Origin: Hemerocallis citrina
Lineage: Eukaryota > Streptophyta > Magnoliopsida > Asparagales > Asphodelaceae
Direction of reading: 5' to 3'
Length of the DNA stretch: 64,000 nucleotides
Assembly (NCBI GenBank): GCA_017893485.1
Contig: CM030361.1
Location: forward strand, 140,014,461-140,078,460
Position numbers and translations under genes: made by a program. Shown in pieces: positions 47,420 to 59,449 of this stretch. Numbering within the stretch: the first letter of the stretch is position 1; every line of letters starts with the position of its first letter. The notes beneath the pieces were generated by a model. That model made no database searches. It saw nothing but the letters and a program-made list of their open reading frames with translations, and had not been told where the DNA came from.

Positions 47420-50400
47420 GTCTATTAAGAGCTGGGAAGCTGAGATTCTTATCGAGAGCTGAGATTCTCAACCGTTCAATTGCGATCCGATGGTCAAGAT
47501 TTGATCCGACTATCAACTGATATGTTGAAGGGCAAAACAGTCATTTCTCAGCTTCTTTCTTTCTCAGATTCAGCTACTCTCTCCCGTTCTCTCTCTCCCT
47601 CTCTCTTTGACGAATCCAAAAAAAGCTCAGCTCTCCCATTCTCTCTCTCTCTTCGATGCTTCGCCCATCTCCATTTCCTGAGCGATTCAAAGCTAGGGTT
47701 TCTGATTTTGGTCCATTTTAATGGGAAATGGAGTGTTGGGGTTTTGAGGGGTTTGGCTGCTATCGAATCTTCTATTTGATGAAACCCCTTCAAAATGGTT
47801 GACGCCCCTTCTCCTGCTTTCGAAATCCCCCATTTTTCCAAAAACCCATCGAAACCCACCCGATCGAAACTCTAACTCCACCTTTCTTCTCCTCACCGAC
47901 ATCTTCGTTCAGGTATAATTTTGTAAACAATTTTTTTTTCCAATTTTTTTTTTCAATTCCCTTATTTTGTAAATTAATTGCTATGCTTTGAAAATTGTTA
48001 TATATTTTCCATTCACTTATTCAAACTCTTTATTGTTAATTAATTTGTCAGGTAATGTTTGCATCTCAAGAATAGTGTATGGAACAAGATGATCAGCTAC
48101 AATATGTCAGGGAAGGATTCGATTCCCATTTATCAATTTTGGGGTTTGGTCTTTCTATATTTTTTTCGTGTTGGTGTAGGCAGTGATGACACACCTTATT
48201 ATCTGAAAATCCATTTACCGTTGGTAACTGAGGGCAACTTTTGTATAGGGTTTATGAGTTGCATCTATGGTTACTGCCAGTTTTTTTTTAGGTTTGATTG
48301 TTGATTGGACTTATTTGATAGTTCGATTGGTGGTGGATCACGATGTGAGACAAATCAGTATCATTCTATTTTATGTTTGGTTTACTGTTAACCATGACTT
48401 TATTATGCAATAGTAGTTTACTAATCTGTTATATTCATGTGATTGTGAGTTTGCTTCCTCGTTGGATAATTTGGATTCTAGTTTTACAAGTGATGATGAG
48501 ATGGATTATGTTTCTGAAGTTGCACACTATGAATCATTTATTTAAAGATTTGTAGGAGTGACTAGTGATGAATTAATCCTATCTGAGTTTATTTTTCCTC
48601 ATTGGTTATAAGTGATGATGAGAGGGATTATGTTTCTGAAGTTGCACACTATGATTTAATGATTAATAGGAGTGACTAGTGATGAAATAATCCTATCGGA
48701 GCTTTACGATTATCACTTCATTGAATTTTGCTAAGTTCAGAGAATGATGACTGATGAGATAGATTTTGAACATGTCATACAGTGGAATGGAATTTTTCAG
48801 TTGCAGCAATTATGCAGTAGAAGAAATTTGGCTCTTTACGTCAGGAAATGGAATTTTGCTTTCATGTTATATTTTCCCTTATTCAATCCTATCAGGAAAT
48901 GGAGTTTTGCAGTAGCCTCAATTTTCGGATTCGTCAAAGAGAGAGAGAGAGAACGGGAGAGAGTAGCTGAATCTGAGAAAGAAAGAAGCTGAGAAATGAC
49001 TATTTTGCCCTTCAACATATCAGTTGATAGTCGGATCAAATCTTGACCACCGGATTCGTGAAAGAGAGTTCGGTATTCTGTTTAACCAAGATTTGATCCG
49101 ACTATCAATTGATATGTTGAAGGGCAAAATAGTTATTTCTCAACTTCTTTCTTTCTCAGATTCAGCTACTCTATCCCGTTCTCTCTCTCTCTCTCTCTGA
49201 CGAATCCGAAAATTGATGCTACTGCAAAACTCCATTTCCTGATATGATTGAATAAGGGAAAATATAACATGAAAGCAAAATTCCATTTCCTAATATGATT
49301 GAATAAGGGAAAATATAACATGAAAGCAAAATTCCATTTCCTGATGTAAAGGGCCAAATTGCTTCTACTGGATAATTGCTGCCACTGAAAAATTTCATTC
49401 CACTGTATGACATGTTCAAAATCTATCTCATCAGTCATCATTCTCTGAATTTAGAAAAATTTAGTGAAGTGACAATCATAATGCTCCGATAGGATTATTT
49501 CATCACTAGTCACTCCTATTAATCATTAAATCATAGTGTGCAACTTTAGAAACATAATCCATCTCATCATCACTTATAACCAACGAGGAAAAATAAAGCT
49601 CAGATAGGATTAATTCATCACTAGTCACTCCTACAAATTATTAAATAAATGATTCATAGTGTGCAACTTCAGAAACATAATCCATCTCATCATCACTTGT
49701 AAAACTAGAATCCAAGTTATCCAACGAGGAAGCAAACTCACAATCACATGAATGTAACAGACTAGTAGACTACTATAGCACAATAAAGTCATGGTTAACA
49801 GTAAACCAAACATAAAATAGAATGATTCCGATTTGTCTCACAACGTGAACCACCACCAATCAAACTATCAAATAAGTCCAATCAACAATCAAACCTAAAA
49901 AAACTGGCAGTAACCATAGATGCAACTCATAAACCCTATGTAGAAGTTGCCCTTAATTCCCTATGGCAAATGGGTTTTCAGATAATAAGGTGTCATCACT
50001 GCCTACACCAACACAAAAAAATATAGAAAGACCAAACCCCAAAATGGATAAATGGGAATCGATTTCTTCCCTGACATATTATAGCTGATAATCTTAATTA
50101 ACAACAAAGAGTTTGAACAAGTGAATGAAAAACATATAACAATCTTAAAAGCATAGCAATTAATTTACAAAATAAGGGAATTGAAAAAAAAAATTGGAAA
50201 AAAAATTGTTTACAAAATTATACCTGAACGAAGATGTCGGGGAGGAGAAGAAAGGTGGAGTTAAGGTTTCGATCGGGTGGGTTTCGATGGGTTTTGGGGG
50301 AAATGGGGGATTTCGAAAGCAGGAGAAAGGGCGTCGACCATTTTGAAGGGGTTTGATCAAATAGAAGATTCGATAGCAGCCAAACCCCTCAAAACCCCAA

Positions 50401-50804
50401 CACTCCATTTTCCATTAAAATGGACCAAAATCAGAAATCCTGGCTTCGAATCGCTCAGGAAATGGAGATGGGCGGCGCATCGAAGGGAGAGAGAGAGAAC
50501 GGGAGAGATGAGAAATGGGCGAATCAGAAACCCTAGCTTCGAATCGCTCAGAAAATGGAGATGGGCGGTGCGTCGAAAAGAAAGAGAAGGGGAGAGCTGA
50601 GCTTTTTTTGGATTCGTCAAAGAGAGAGAGAACGGCAGAGAGTAGCTGAATCTGAGAAAGAAAGAAGCTGAGAAATGACTGTTTTGCCCTTCAACATATC
50701 AGTTGATAGTCGAATCAAATCTTGACCATCTGATTGCAATCGAACGGTTGAGAATCTCAGCTCTCGATAAGAATCTCAGCTTCCCAGCTCTTAATAGACT
50801 CACT
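47415..50804. mobile_element. Large foldback element P2, 3.4 kb near-complete palindrome
   Basis: AGTGAGTCTATTAAG at 47415 and its complement ending 50804 define the ends. TA repeats flank both. The left arm (to about 49050) and the right arm (from about 49083) are inverted copies of ~1.65 kb around a ~35-base centre. A ~125-base segment (GATTTGATCCGACTATC ... GACGAATCC) occurs four times in alternating orientation, at both outer ends and at both sides of the centre, so each arm is itself a foldback. As in P1, each arm has a splice-donor-like TTCAGGTATAATTTTGT (47909). The arms hold coding-like wording (SSFTSDDEMDYVSEV, near 48475-48520), partly duplicated at 48612. This may be captured gene sequence. 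No transposase is recognised. Confidence 0.82.
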
Positions 50805-50805
50805 C

Positions 50806-50872
<67 letters not shown>
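50806..50872. repeat. (TA)n(TG)n microsatellite
   Basis: TA repeats at 50806-50822 pass into about 25 TG repeats. This is the right-hand part of the microsatellite in which P2 sits. A run of 15 G follows at 50959. Confidence 0.95.
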
Positions 50873-50873
<1 letters not shown>

Positions 50874-52495
50874 GAAATGGTAAAAGAGTTGGCTGTTGAA
50901 ATGATGCATAATAGCATTCTTGTAATAATTTGATAAATGAATAGTGATTTGAGAAAATGGGGGGGGGGGGGGGCACGTGAATTAAGAACAGCATGAGATG
51001 CTGTTGGTTTATTAGAATGTTGACGTCATCCATTGAGATGGGGGGCCCGCCTTTGGTTTGTAGAAGCTAACAGATGTCAACTTGATTTGAAAAAGAGAAA
51101 GGTATTGGGATTAGTCTCATATCAGTAAGAAACTTGAATAAAATAATATATAAATATAATAGCCTATGATCAAGAGTCACCAATTCGGTTAACCACCTTT
51201 TGAGAGGCAGCCTGTGGTGGGCAGTTGTACTACATAATATTTAATAATGGACCACCCGCAGAATCGGGGTATGGTGCAGCTAGCAGAATCAGGGTACTCC
51301 ACTCCACATCGGCTAGAAAGGAGATCCTGCAGTAGGTTGTGCATGCCCTATGTTCAGCGAGGACGCTGATTTCTGAAGGGGTCTGTACTCAGAGTGGGCC
51401 CCTTGTTCTTGATTGATGGTGGATTATTGATCGTAGATTATTGATTGTTAATTATTGATTATTGTGCCGAGTAGACGATCTGTAGAGTTCACCACTATAG
51501 TCTAAACGATCACTATTTGCATGCACCCAATCTGTGGTATGGGACACTGTATTATTACGTGCATTCGATAGGATAATAAAATATTAATAAACCTAGGATT
51601 GACACTTGCATTCCTGATCATGATTATTGTTGTTGGCCATGAATCACTGATTATAATCATTGTTTATTGCATCGTTAATTCTAGACCCTTGCTTTTAGTA
51701 TCAACCCTTGTAGAACCCCGTATTTTCAAATATTATTTTAATATTTGAAAATGAATTAAAATGATTTACTAGAAATTTAATAAATATTTTCTAGAAGATT
51801 TATCTTTTTACACGTGCGAAACACGTGCAAATAATTTTGGTGTAAATATACAATTTTATATTTTTAATAAGTTCTCATACTTATTATGGAGTGTATTATA
51901 AGTTTTGGGATTTTTCTGAATAAAGAAACTATTTTTATAAATATCTCGAAAGAGAGGGGCTTTTATGTAAAAAGTCGTTTGGATCTTAAATAAACTATGA
52001 AAATTCATTTTTACTGATATTTTGGTTTCCCATGGTTAGCATTTAAATTTAAATATATTTAGATTTTATTTAAAGTCGATTTGGTGAAGATTTAGTCAAA
52101 AGGGTGTTTTTGTAAATAAGGAATTCATGTAGAATTTTTTGCAAATATTTTTCTGGAAAGTAAAAGTCAGATATTTTGATTGGAAAATATAATATGTATT
52201 ATTAGATATTATTTCGGATTTTTCTGGATTTTTATGAATATTTTATGATGTAATTGCAAATATTACAAAATGGAGGGCTTTTGTGCAAAATTGCCACCTT
52301 GAGTTGTAAATCCAAATTTTTCTTGTTTACTGGGCTGCTCTGGGTTGTTGGATAACTCAGTGATAAAATATTTGATTTGGTTTTGATTTAGTTAATCTAT
52401 TTTAACTAAGGAAAGGTTATATGAGTAAAGTTATATTTTTGGGAGGACTATTTTGCAAATACATTTCTAAAATCCTAAATCTTATTTCCGGCCTG

Positions 52496-52503
52496 TATAA
52501 AAG
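52496..52503 (+). promoter_or_regulatory. TATA box of LTR4
   Basis: TATAAAAG in the context GGCCTGTATAAAAGAGGG. Transcription would start near 52525-52535. It is the clearest core promoter in the window. Confidence 0.75.
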
Positions 52504-53149
52504 AGGGTGTGCAGCTGTCATTCGCTGCACAACTCCAGATTTATTATATTATTATTTTCTTGGTGATCAAGAGGAGAATTTTTGGATCTCGCAAAAAGGA
52601 AGGCTTTTCGTTAGATCTTTTCAATTCAAAGGTGAGTAATATTGTTTTATTTTGATTTGTTTTGTATGTAATATGAACTTTGTTTTGTGGTTTGATTTAA
52701 GTGAACGATTGTTTGATTGTTGTTTGGCATGTATGTTTATTTAGTACCTTGCATGAAAACGATGCAATGGTTGTTGTTTGTATCATGTATGTGAAATCTA
52801 AGAATGTTGAGTAGATCTTGGTTCATAAAATTGTATTGCTAGAAATGCATGTTTATGATTTGAGTATGGTTATGATTAGATGCAGGAACATCTGGATCTT
52901 GTGTATACAAATCAGATTTGGTTTTGAGTTGTGGAAGATATTGAGTATTGAGAAATCCTAATAGAAGAATTAGGAGTTGAGAACATGAGAATTGAGTTTT
53001 GAGATATTGGTTGATTGGAGGAAATGTATCCAAACTGAGGATACTTTGAGATTGTTGTTTATTTGAGTATAAACTATTTTAGTGAACAATGATGGCTTTT
53101 GGAAAACCCTAATTTTGATTATCATATACAACCAAAACTAGACAGTCTG

Positions 53150-53580
53150 TAGGCCGACAGTCGACCAGGTAGACTTTTCAGTCGACTGGTAGACCCAGCT
53201 GCTGTGTCTTTAGTTTTCTTGAAAATTCGTTCTGGACAGTCGACTCAAACCTTTTACAGTCGACTGGTGTCCCCAGATTACTTTTAAAGATACTGAAGCT
53301 TTCTCTCTGGTAAGTCGACCTACGACTTTTACGTCGACTTACAACACATGGAATATTTTCTTAAAGAAATGTTGGAATTTTCTCTGGACAGTCGACCTAT
53401 AGTATTAACAGTCGACTTATACTATACTTAGACTTATTTTCGAAAGTTACTGGATTTCTCTCTGGACAGTCGACTGGTGAGTTTTGCAGTCGACTGTAGA
53501 CACTTAGATCTTACTTCTTAAAGATGTTAGTTTTCACTCTGTACAGTTGACTGGTAAACTTTTGCAGTCGACTGGTACTG
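53150..53580. repeat. CAGTCGACTG palindrome array in LTR4
   Basis: About 12 copies in six pairs. Each pair reads roughly TCTGGACAGTCGACTGGT, then 10-15 bases, then CAGTCGACTGGT, with 70-80 bases from pair to pair. Confidence 0.9.
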
Positions 53581-53882
53581 ATACTTTTCTAAGGTGTTTT
53601 AATGTTCTTTAAAAGACTAACTCTTAAAATGTTTTGGATCTATAATCTACTCTTATAAATATTATTCTTCTATAGAACATACGCTTTCAATATATATTAT
53701 GGTTGGATTTGGATTATGGAATTTATTAAAGACTTGGGTTTTGTGGAGTGGAGAGATTTCCCCTTGATCGTTTGACGATGGATTAGTGAGTTTTGGTTCT
53801 GTTTGAGATTTATTGAGGTAGGCCGGAGGGGTCTTGGTTAGTTGTTGTTTTGAGTTATTTAGATGTTCGCGTGATGAAGGTC

Positions 53883-54350
53883 TACGGGCCTATTCCCGGA
53901 TAGGCAGGGAGATGATTCTCCGGATAGGCAGGGTGCATTTGTATGTACCGGATGTATCTGCACATTTCGTGGGGTACACGGCAGGGAGGTAATTCTCCGG
54001 ATAGGCAGGGAGATGATTCTCCGGATAGGCAGGGTGCATTTGTATGTACCGGGTGTATCTGCACATTTCGTGGGGTACACGGCAGGGAGGTAATTCTCCG
54101 GATAGGCAGGGAGGTAATTCTCCGGATAGGCAGGGAGATGATTCTCCGGATAGGCAGGGTGCATTTGTATATACCGGGTGTATCTGCACATTTCGTGGGG
54201 TACACGGCAGGGAGGTAATTCTCCGGATAGGCAGGGAGGTAATTCTCCGGATAGGCAGGGAGATGATTCTCCGGATAGACAGGGTGCATTTGTATGTACC
54301 GGGTGTGTCTGCACATTTCGTGGGGTACACGGCAGGGAGATAATTCTCTG
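53883..54350. repeat. Minisatellite: 24-bp units in a 101/125-bp higher-order repeat
   Basis: The 24-base unit GGAGRTRATTCTCCGGATAG + GCAG occurs in runs of two or three. Runs alternate with a 53-base spacer starting GGGTGCATTTGTATGTACCG. The spacer starts at 53931, 54032, 54157 and 54282, spacings of 101, 125 and 125 bases, that is 53 plus two or three 24-base units. Open frames on both strands here are artefacts of the repeat. Confidence 0.93.
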
Positions 54351-55443
54351 GATGTTGTTTAGACAGGGTACATTTGTATGTACCGGATGTATTCTTGGTT
54401 TTATGCTTGTGTTTTCCAGTTTTCCTACACTTGACACTTAGGCTAACTTCACTTGTTGTTTTCATTTCATGATGTTTTCATGCTTTACATCTTTTGTTAT
54501 TTCTCATTCATTTATCCTTGTTGTTAATACATGCTGTTGATGACTTTATGTTTTATGATTAAATTATGTTGTTTGTTTTTTTTATCACTCACACCATTTA
54601 TGGCTGACCCCTTTAGGTTGGGGGTTAGGGATCACCTCTAGCCTCATGTGTTACAGGTTGTTATTTAGAGTCTGGAGGCTTGGATGCTTGAGTTAGTTTT
54701 TAGATAAACTGATGTAATAGAGCTTTGTGTAAATTTGTGTAAGAAAAAGTACTGTGAAAAGAAAGTTGTAATTCAAGGTGTTTGTAATTCCGCTGTGTTT
54801 GAAAAAGATTATTGTAATAAAAGTTTGGGATAAAATTATTTGTATTTTTGGGCTATGTATACTATTACATTGAAGTTGATGCTGGGATTGTGCCACGTAT
54901 TTTCTAAGTTATTAAATTAGAAATTCGGGGCGTTACAACCCTGTTATTTGATTTTAGTTCAAGTTCACCCTTTATTGATATTCCATGTTTTCTGCTTCAT
55001 TTCTTCTACAACTTGTTGTCTGTAATTTGATCTAACGGACTTTTTTTTTCACCTCTAGTTGATGAGTTTATAGGTACCAGAGGAAATTTGACCCAAGAAC
55101 TTAGAGAGCAAACTTTCTGAAGAATGAAACTGAGCCATTAGACTACTATAGTTATTTCATGTTATTTTTTTATTTTTTTATTTTTGTCGTACTTTGTATT
55201 CCGGGCTTGTATGACCCAAAGTTTACTTTTCTCCCAGATGTTGAATATTATTTTGTGAATTTATTTCATGATTATTTTGGAGTTTATTCATTGTTTATGT
55301 GGTTATTTATTTCTTGCGTGGTTGAGATCTTTTGTATATTGTTGAGTTGATCTGTTACAGCTATGAATGATGTTCATATCATTCGGTGGGCTTTGTTACG
55401 TGCTCGTATTCCCGTATTTTGGAAAGCAGGGCATGACATGAAC

Positions 55444-57070
55444 ATAATAAAATCCGTAGAAAGTAGGTTCAATATCATGGGATATGGGATATCAAGTGCA
55501 TGACTTGATTGTGAGATCCTATTGGTTGTAATCAGATCATTATTCTTAAATGTCCCTAGTCAAGTATTATTGTGAATTAGGACAACAATAATACATAGAG
55601 ACTAGTATGTACGTAGATTGATGACCAGATCTCATGGGTCATGGATATGGAATATCAAGTCTTCACATGGGTACATATTAGAGTAATAATGTACTAGACT
55701 GGCCCACCATGATAACGCTGCATGGATCGTTACGTGAGTGTCATGAACGATTCTGACAGTGACCCTGGTGTACGTGGTCCTTTGACTTGAAGTCACTACG
55801 GCTCCCTATATGAGAAATTATATATTTTAATACCGTCAAACATCACCTGTGATAAGGTGGTTATAAAGTCGGCTATCAGACATACTATGAATCATGCGGA
55901 GGGATGTGAGTGACTTAGATAAAATGTCCCCCTTACATAACAAGAGCAATATCTTCGGGCTCCTTGATTGAGTGAGACTGCAAAATGCATAGTCGTGCTC
56001 AAATGAGTCAATATGAGATATTGATCTCATCTGTTTTAATAAGTCTACTCGGACATCAAAAAACCAAAGATTGATCTATAGAAGGTTGACACTCTCCATG
56101 CCTTGTGGTCAATTAAGATATATGAACAAAGGGACTAGACTACATGGTAACATTGGTCATGGATAGGTTATGTCAAATCACCGGTATTCCCATTATTTAA
56201 GTAGCAGTGATGTATTGCTGATACCTACCGTTAACTATTTGTAACACTAAAATAGGATTTTAGTATTACTGTCAATGTAATGGGAACATACATGGTCACA
56301 CATTTAGAATGGATCAGAATTGGGATTTAAATTTATAAGGTTAATTTAAGTGGGAATCCAAGTAAGACTTGGGCTCCCAACATTTGTTGGAAAATTAATT
56401 AGATTAAATAGGCCAACCAAAATTAGAAGGCCGGCAGATGAATCTGACCTAGGTTATATTGTGTGTGTGTGTGTGCGCGCGCGCGTGCGCGTGTGCGAAA
56501 AGTACATGGAAAACCCTAGCCATCACAGAAAGTGAGAGAGAGAAAGCAAGAAGAACATCCCCTTCCCGCAGCTAGCACCACGACGTGAGGAAGAGCCCGA
56601 TTTCGTTCATGTGGATATCGTAAAGGCACCGCAACGTTGCAGTGCTCGTGATTGGTGGATTGTGGAGATAGCCGTTCCATCATTGAAGTAAAAATTCCTA
56701 ACATGTTTTATGATTTTTACATGGATCCATGGTTGGATTTCAGAATTTTTAATTTATTTCCACTGCGTATTTACTCTGTGATGACTTCAAAACCCAACAG
56801 AAGAGAGTACTTCATCTAAGAGGTGAGTGAATTCTCCATTGTAAACAGTAAATAAGTTAGGCTTGAGAGATGGTCGTGGTGAGAATTGTAACTTTTGTAT
56901 ATTCTCTAGTTGAATAATATCTCAGTTTTACTCCCCCGGAATAGGGCTTGCCCTAACCGAGACAAATATTGTGTGCTTTGTGTGATTGGTGTGAAATTCT
57001 ATTTGCTTGGTGGTTTGTATTGATCGTGTCGAAGAATCAACATGATCCTAGGGCATACACATAGGAAATT
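55444..57070 (+). other. Copia-like non-coding 3' region and possible LTR remnant
   Basis: The wording (for example CCAGATCTCATGGGTCATGG at 55624) is like the non-coding 3' region of some plant Copia elements, from memory. A TGTTGGAAAATTAATTAG at about 56392 after CTTGGGCTCCCAACATT could be an LTR start. There is no coding sequence, and edges were not defined. Confidence 0.3.
56459..56498. repeat. (GT)n(GC)n alternating purine-pyrimidine tract
   Basis: TGTGTG... passes into CGCGCGCG and CGTGCGCGTGTGCG. Such tracts can adopt Z-DNA in vitro. Confidence 0.9.
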
Positions 57071-58149
57071 CATCATAAATGACAACAATGGAAGAAAATA
57101 CATACCTTCTGCTCATAGGGGTTGGTGAAACAAAATAGTTAAAATTCTGAAAATTTAGAATCTTTTTTGTTTATGGTTTGCATCAATGTGCATGAACCCT
57201 CTTTAAGTATTCCACGATGATATTCCAAAATTGCAGATAGGTCATACAAATATTATTTAGATGAAAATTTATGGGCCTAGTGGTAACTAAATCAGGCTCA
57301 GTGAAGCAGTAATTCCATAGTCAGCGTATCAATCAACCACCTCCTTGTGATGGATGTTCATCAGTCCTTCAACCCCTTTATGTGTACCTAATAGACTCAA
57401 TCACTTGCAGAGCTCCAAACTAGAGTTCGAAACTACAATTGAATCCACAAAAATGAAAGTCAAAACACTTCAATGAAAGCACTTCGAACAGTATCTAAAT
57501 GAGTGATACTAAACAAACTCTCGCATTTTCATTGATTAATTAAGCCACTTTTGCAAATTTTAATATATTATTATTGGAGATAGAATCGACTCAAAAAGGT
57601 CATTAGCTATAACATATAAAAAAAAAATTGGATAATGTATATTGAAATTTTGATTCTGTAACTATATAGAAACAAATCACAACATAATGTACAAATCAAT
57701 AAAGCCCAAATCTAACCTTTTACTCAAGTACCACAAATTAGAAAAATGGGAAGAAATAAACAAAGAGATGAGCAAAATAAAATTAGTGAAATTATAACAA
57801 CAACTATAATAAAAGTTAATGGTAAAGATAATTCATATATTACTAGGGGAAAAGCTTTAGCACATATGGAAGTCCTAGAGAGTGACAATCGAACCTGCAC
57901 AAAATTTGACTAAATATTGAATCAAACTAATCTCTAAAATTGAATCAATTTGAGGTAACTTATGCAAAGACATTATAATGCTGAGATTTGTCAATGTTAT
58001 ATTATGTGTAATACTTGATTTTCTTCTTCCTCCCATTAGCACGGTAATTAAGGAAAATGAGTAATTTGAGCCTTCAATCGTAGATGAAATCCTAAAAAAA
58101 TGGGAAATGCAATAAGAGGGCGATTCAAAGGGTTACCAAGTGTCAGTGA
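57071..58149. other. AT-rich stretch, no gene recognised
   Basis: No coding signal. Its right part may belong to the LTR that ends at 58420. Confidence 0.45.
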
Positions 58150-58420
58150 GTATGAGAGATTATAACAATATAAATTAGGGTTAATATCCTATACTAAGGT
58201 GTTTGAGATATTTATCCTAGGTATCAAAATTGGAATACCTAGACTACTATCACAAGCCAGTATTTATAGGATAAATACTGGTTTGGATACTGGGTTCTCA
58301 ACCCACTCAACCCGCGTTCCAATATCCATACAATTAGTATGTGTAACACACGTGTTACCTATAGAATAATATTACACATAATATTATTCATAGAGTGAGA
58401 ATATACCTATATATCCAACA
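58150..58420 (-). repeat. Start of a Copia-type 3' LTR (minus strand), inner end undefined
   Basis: On the minus strand TGTTGGATATATAGG starts at 58420 directly after the purine-rich GAATATAGGAGGAGAT (58436-58421), a polypurine tract. It has a TATA box CTATAAATA (58269-58261). The position, downstream of an antisense Copia pol remnant, fits. I could not place the other end or the 5' LTR. Confidence 0.55.
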
Positions 58421-59449
58421 ATCTCCTCCTATATTCTCAATATATAAACGTACTGGATTATCTCATCAATTCAGCATGAAGCTGACTGGCTGATAGCAGT
58501 CTTTAAATAAAAGAAATGCATCACTCAATGTACAGTTCATAAGGACTAAATCAATTATAAATCTGAATAATTCAAATAGACTAAACCAAAATAATAAAAT
58601 AGTTCCCAAACCATATCACAACAAAATAGTTCGCAATGACTAAACCAACTGGAATAATCTGTCATAGTTTCAATATCAAACAAAGCAAATAAACTTCAAG
58701 AACAAAATAAGAGTTTTAAGCTCAACGAACACAAGAGTCTTAAACTCAACTGAAGTTTTACCAAGCAAGTGACTAATTTATTCTCGAAAGAAATAAACTG
58801 AAACTCTATACTTGCACATTGCTTTATATTTACTCCTCCATTTTGAGCAAATCATTATTTTGAAATCTATGTTGACAGATTCAACTTCTCCATCTTACTA
58901 GCTTATTGAAAATAAGAATATCAAGAGACACAACTTTAAGAATTCCAACAAATTTCACAAAATATTTAGTTCCACAAAAAAACTTAGTACAATTCATAAT
59001 TAGCTTAGCAAAAATGTAACGCAAGCATCACAATCAAGTTTCTTTAATTAAATAAAGAATAAGAACTATTATAGTTTCTACACAAGAACTATACTATGTT
59101 TCATATTGGAATGATAGAACAGTCAAAACAATTATGGTTGATTCTGAATCATCAAAATTGGAATGAAACAAGAATCCATAAAAGAGATATATCATCAAAA
59201 TTGGAATGATATAACGACATTCTAAACATCGGAAACACATCGACAAGTTTTCATATTTCGTATTGAAATAATACGATTATTCTAAGTAAATTCGCTAGAT
59301 ATATAATACCATCAAAATTGGCATGACATATATATTTGTGGAATTATGTAGAATCATCAAAATTATCTAGAACATGTCAATTGCCTAAAATTGATGCTTA
59401 TGTTTGAACTTCTCTATAGCTCCAATTGGATTCTAAATTTCAAAACAAT

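Larger units (their letters stand above)
47333..50980. mobile_element. Possible short LTR-like insert that hosts foldback element P2
   Basis: TGTAACACCCCATAATTTTC begins at 47333 after ATTAAG (47327-47332), and ATTAAG recurs at 50981-50986 after a poly(G) tract and CACGTGA. This could be a ~250-base LTR-type insert whose TA microsatellite received P2. The right end lacks the expected CA terminus, so the call is weak. Confidence 0.3.
51709..54937 (+). repeat. Solo LTR, family X (LTR4), 3229 bp
   Basis: Starts TGTAGAACCCCG and ends ATTCGGGGCGTTACA. Perfect ACCCT duplication at 51704-51708 and 54938-54942. It is opposite in orientation to LTR3. Just inside the start is a 13-base hairpin (51723-51751: TTTTCAAATATTA, loop TTT, complement). 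Then follow CACGTGC motifs, a strong TATA box, a GTCGAC array, a minisatellite, and a conserved stretch (CTGACCCCTTTAGGTTGGGG, 54602) shared with LTR1 and LTR3. Confidence 0.92.
41633..55438 (+). repeat. Solo LTR, family Y (LTR6), split by nested insertions
   Basis: Starts TGTAACCCTCGTTTCCACC at 41633 and ends GGAAAGCAGGGCATGACA at 55438, with a perfect TGAAC duplication outside (41628-41632 and 55439-55443). Its own sequence is in pieces: 41633-42196, 45012 to about 47332, about 50981-51708, and 54943-55438. These align in order to LTR5 (for example ATAAGGCAAG at 46351 versus 33677, and TCTGTGGTATGGGAC at 51532 versus 35277). The inserts are LTR3, a stretch holding foldback element P2, and LTR4. 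The total without inserts is roughly 4.1 kb against 3.6 kb for LTR5. Confidence 0.87.

Noticed and set aside
47548..47902. Open frames in the left arm of P2 and their mirror frames near 50277-50620
   Set aside because: They are mirror images within the foldback arms, rich in Arg/Glu/Ser from GA/CT repeats. No recognised domain. The short DDEMDYVSEV-like segment is noted in the P2 entry instead.
47497..49050. Treating each P2 arm as an independent complete MITE
   Set aside because: The outermost terminal bases and TA flanks occur only at 47415 and 50804; the inner ends near 49067 lack them, so the simplest unit is the whole palindrome.
53859..54465. Several long open frames on both strands (Tyr/Pro/Leu-rich repeats)
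   Set aside because: They are produced by the 24-bp/53-bp minisatellite, which is a multiple-of-three mix open in several frames. No start context or domain.
55836..56030. Small minus-strand gene in the Copia-like stretch
   Set aside because: Short, no domain, within non-coding retroelement-like sequence.
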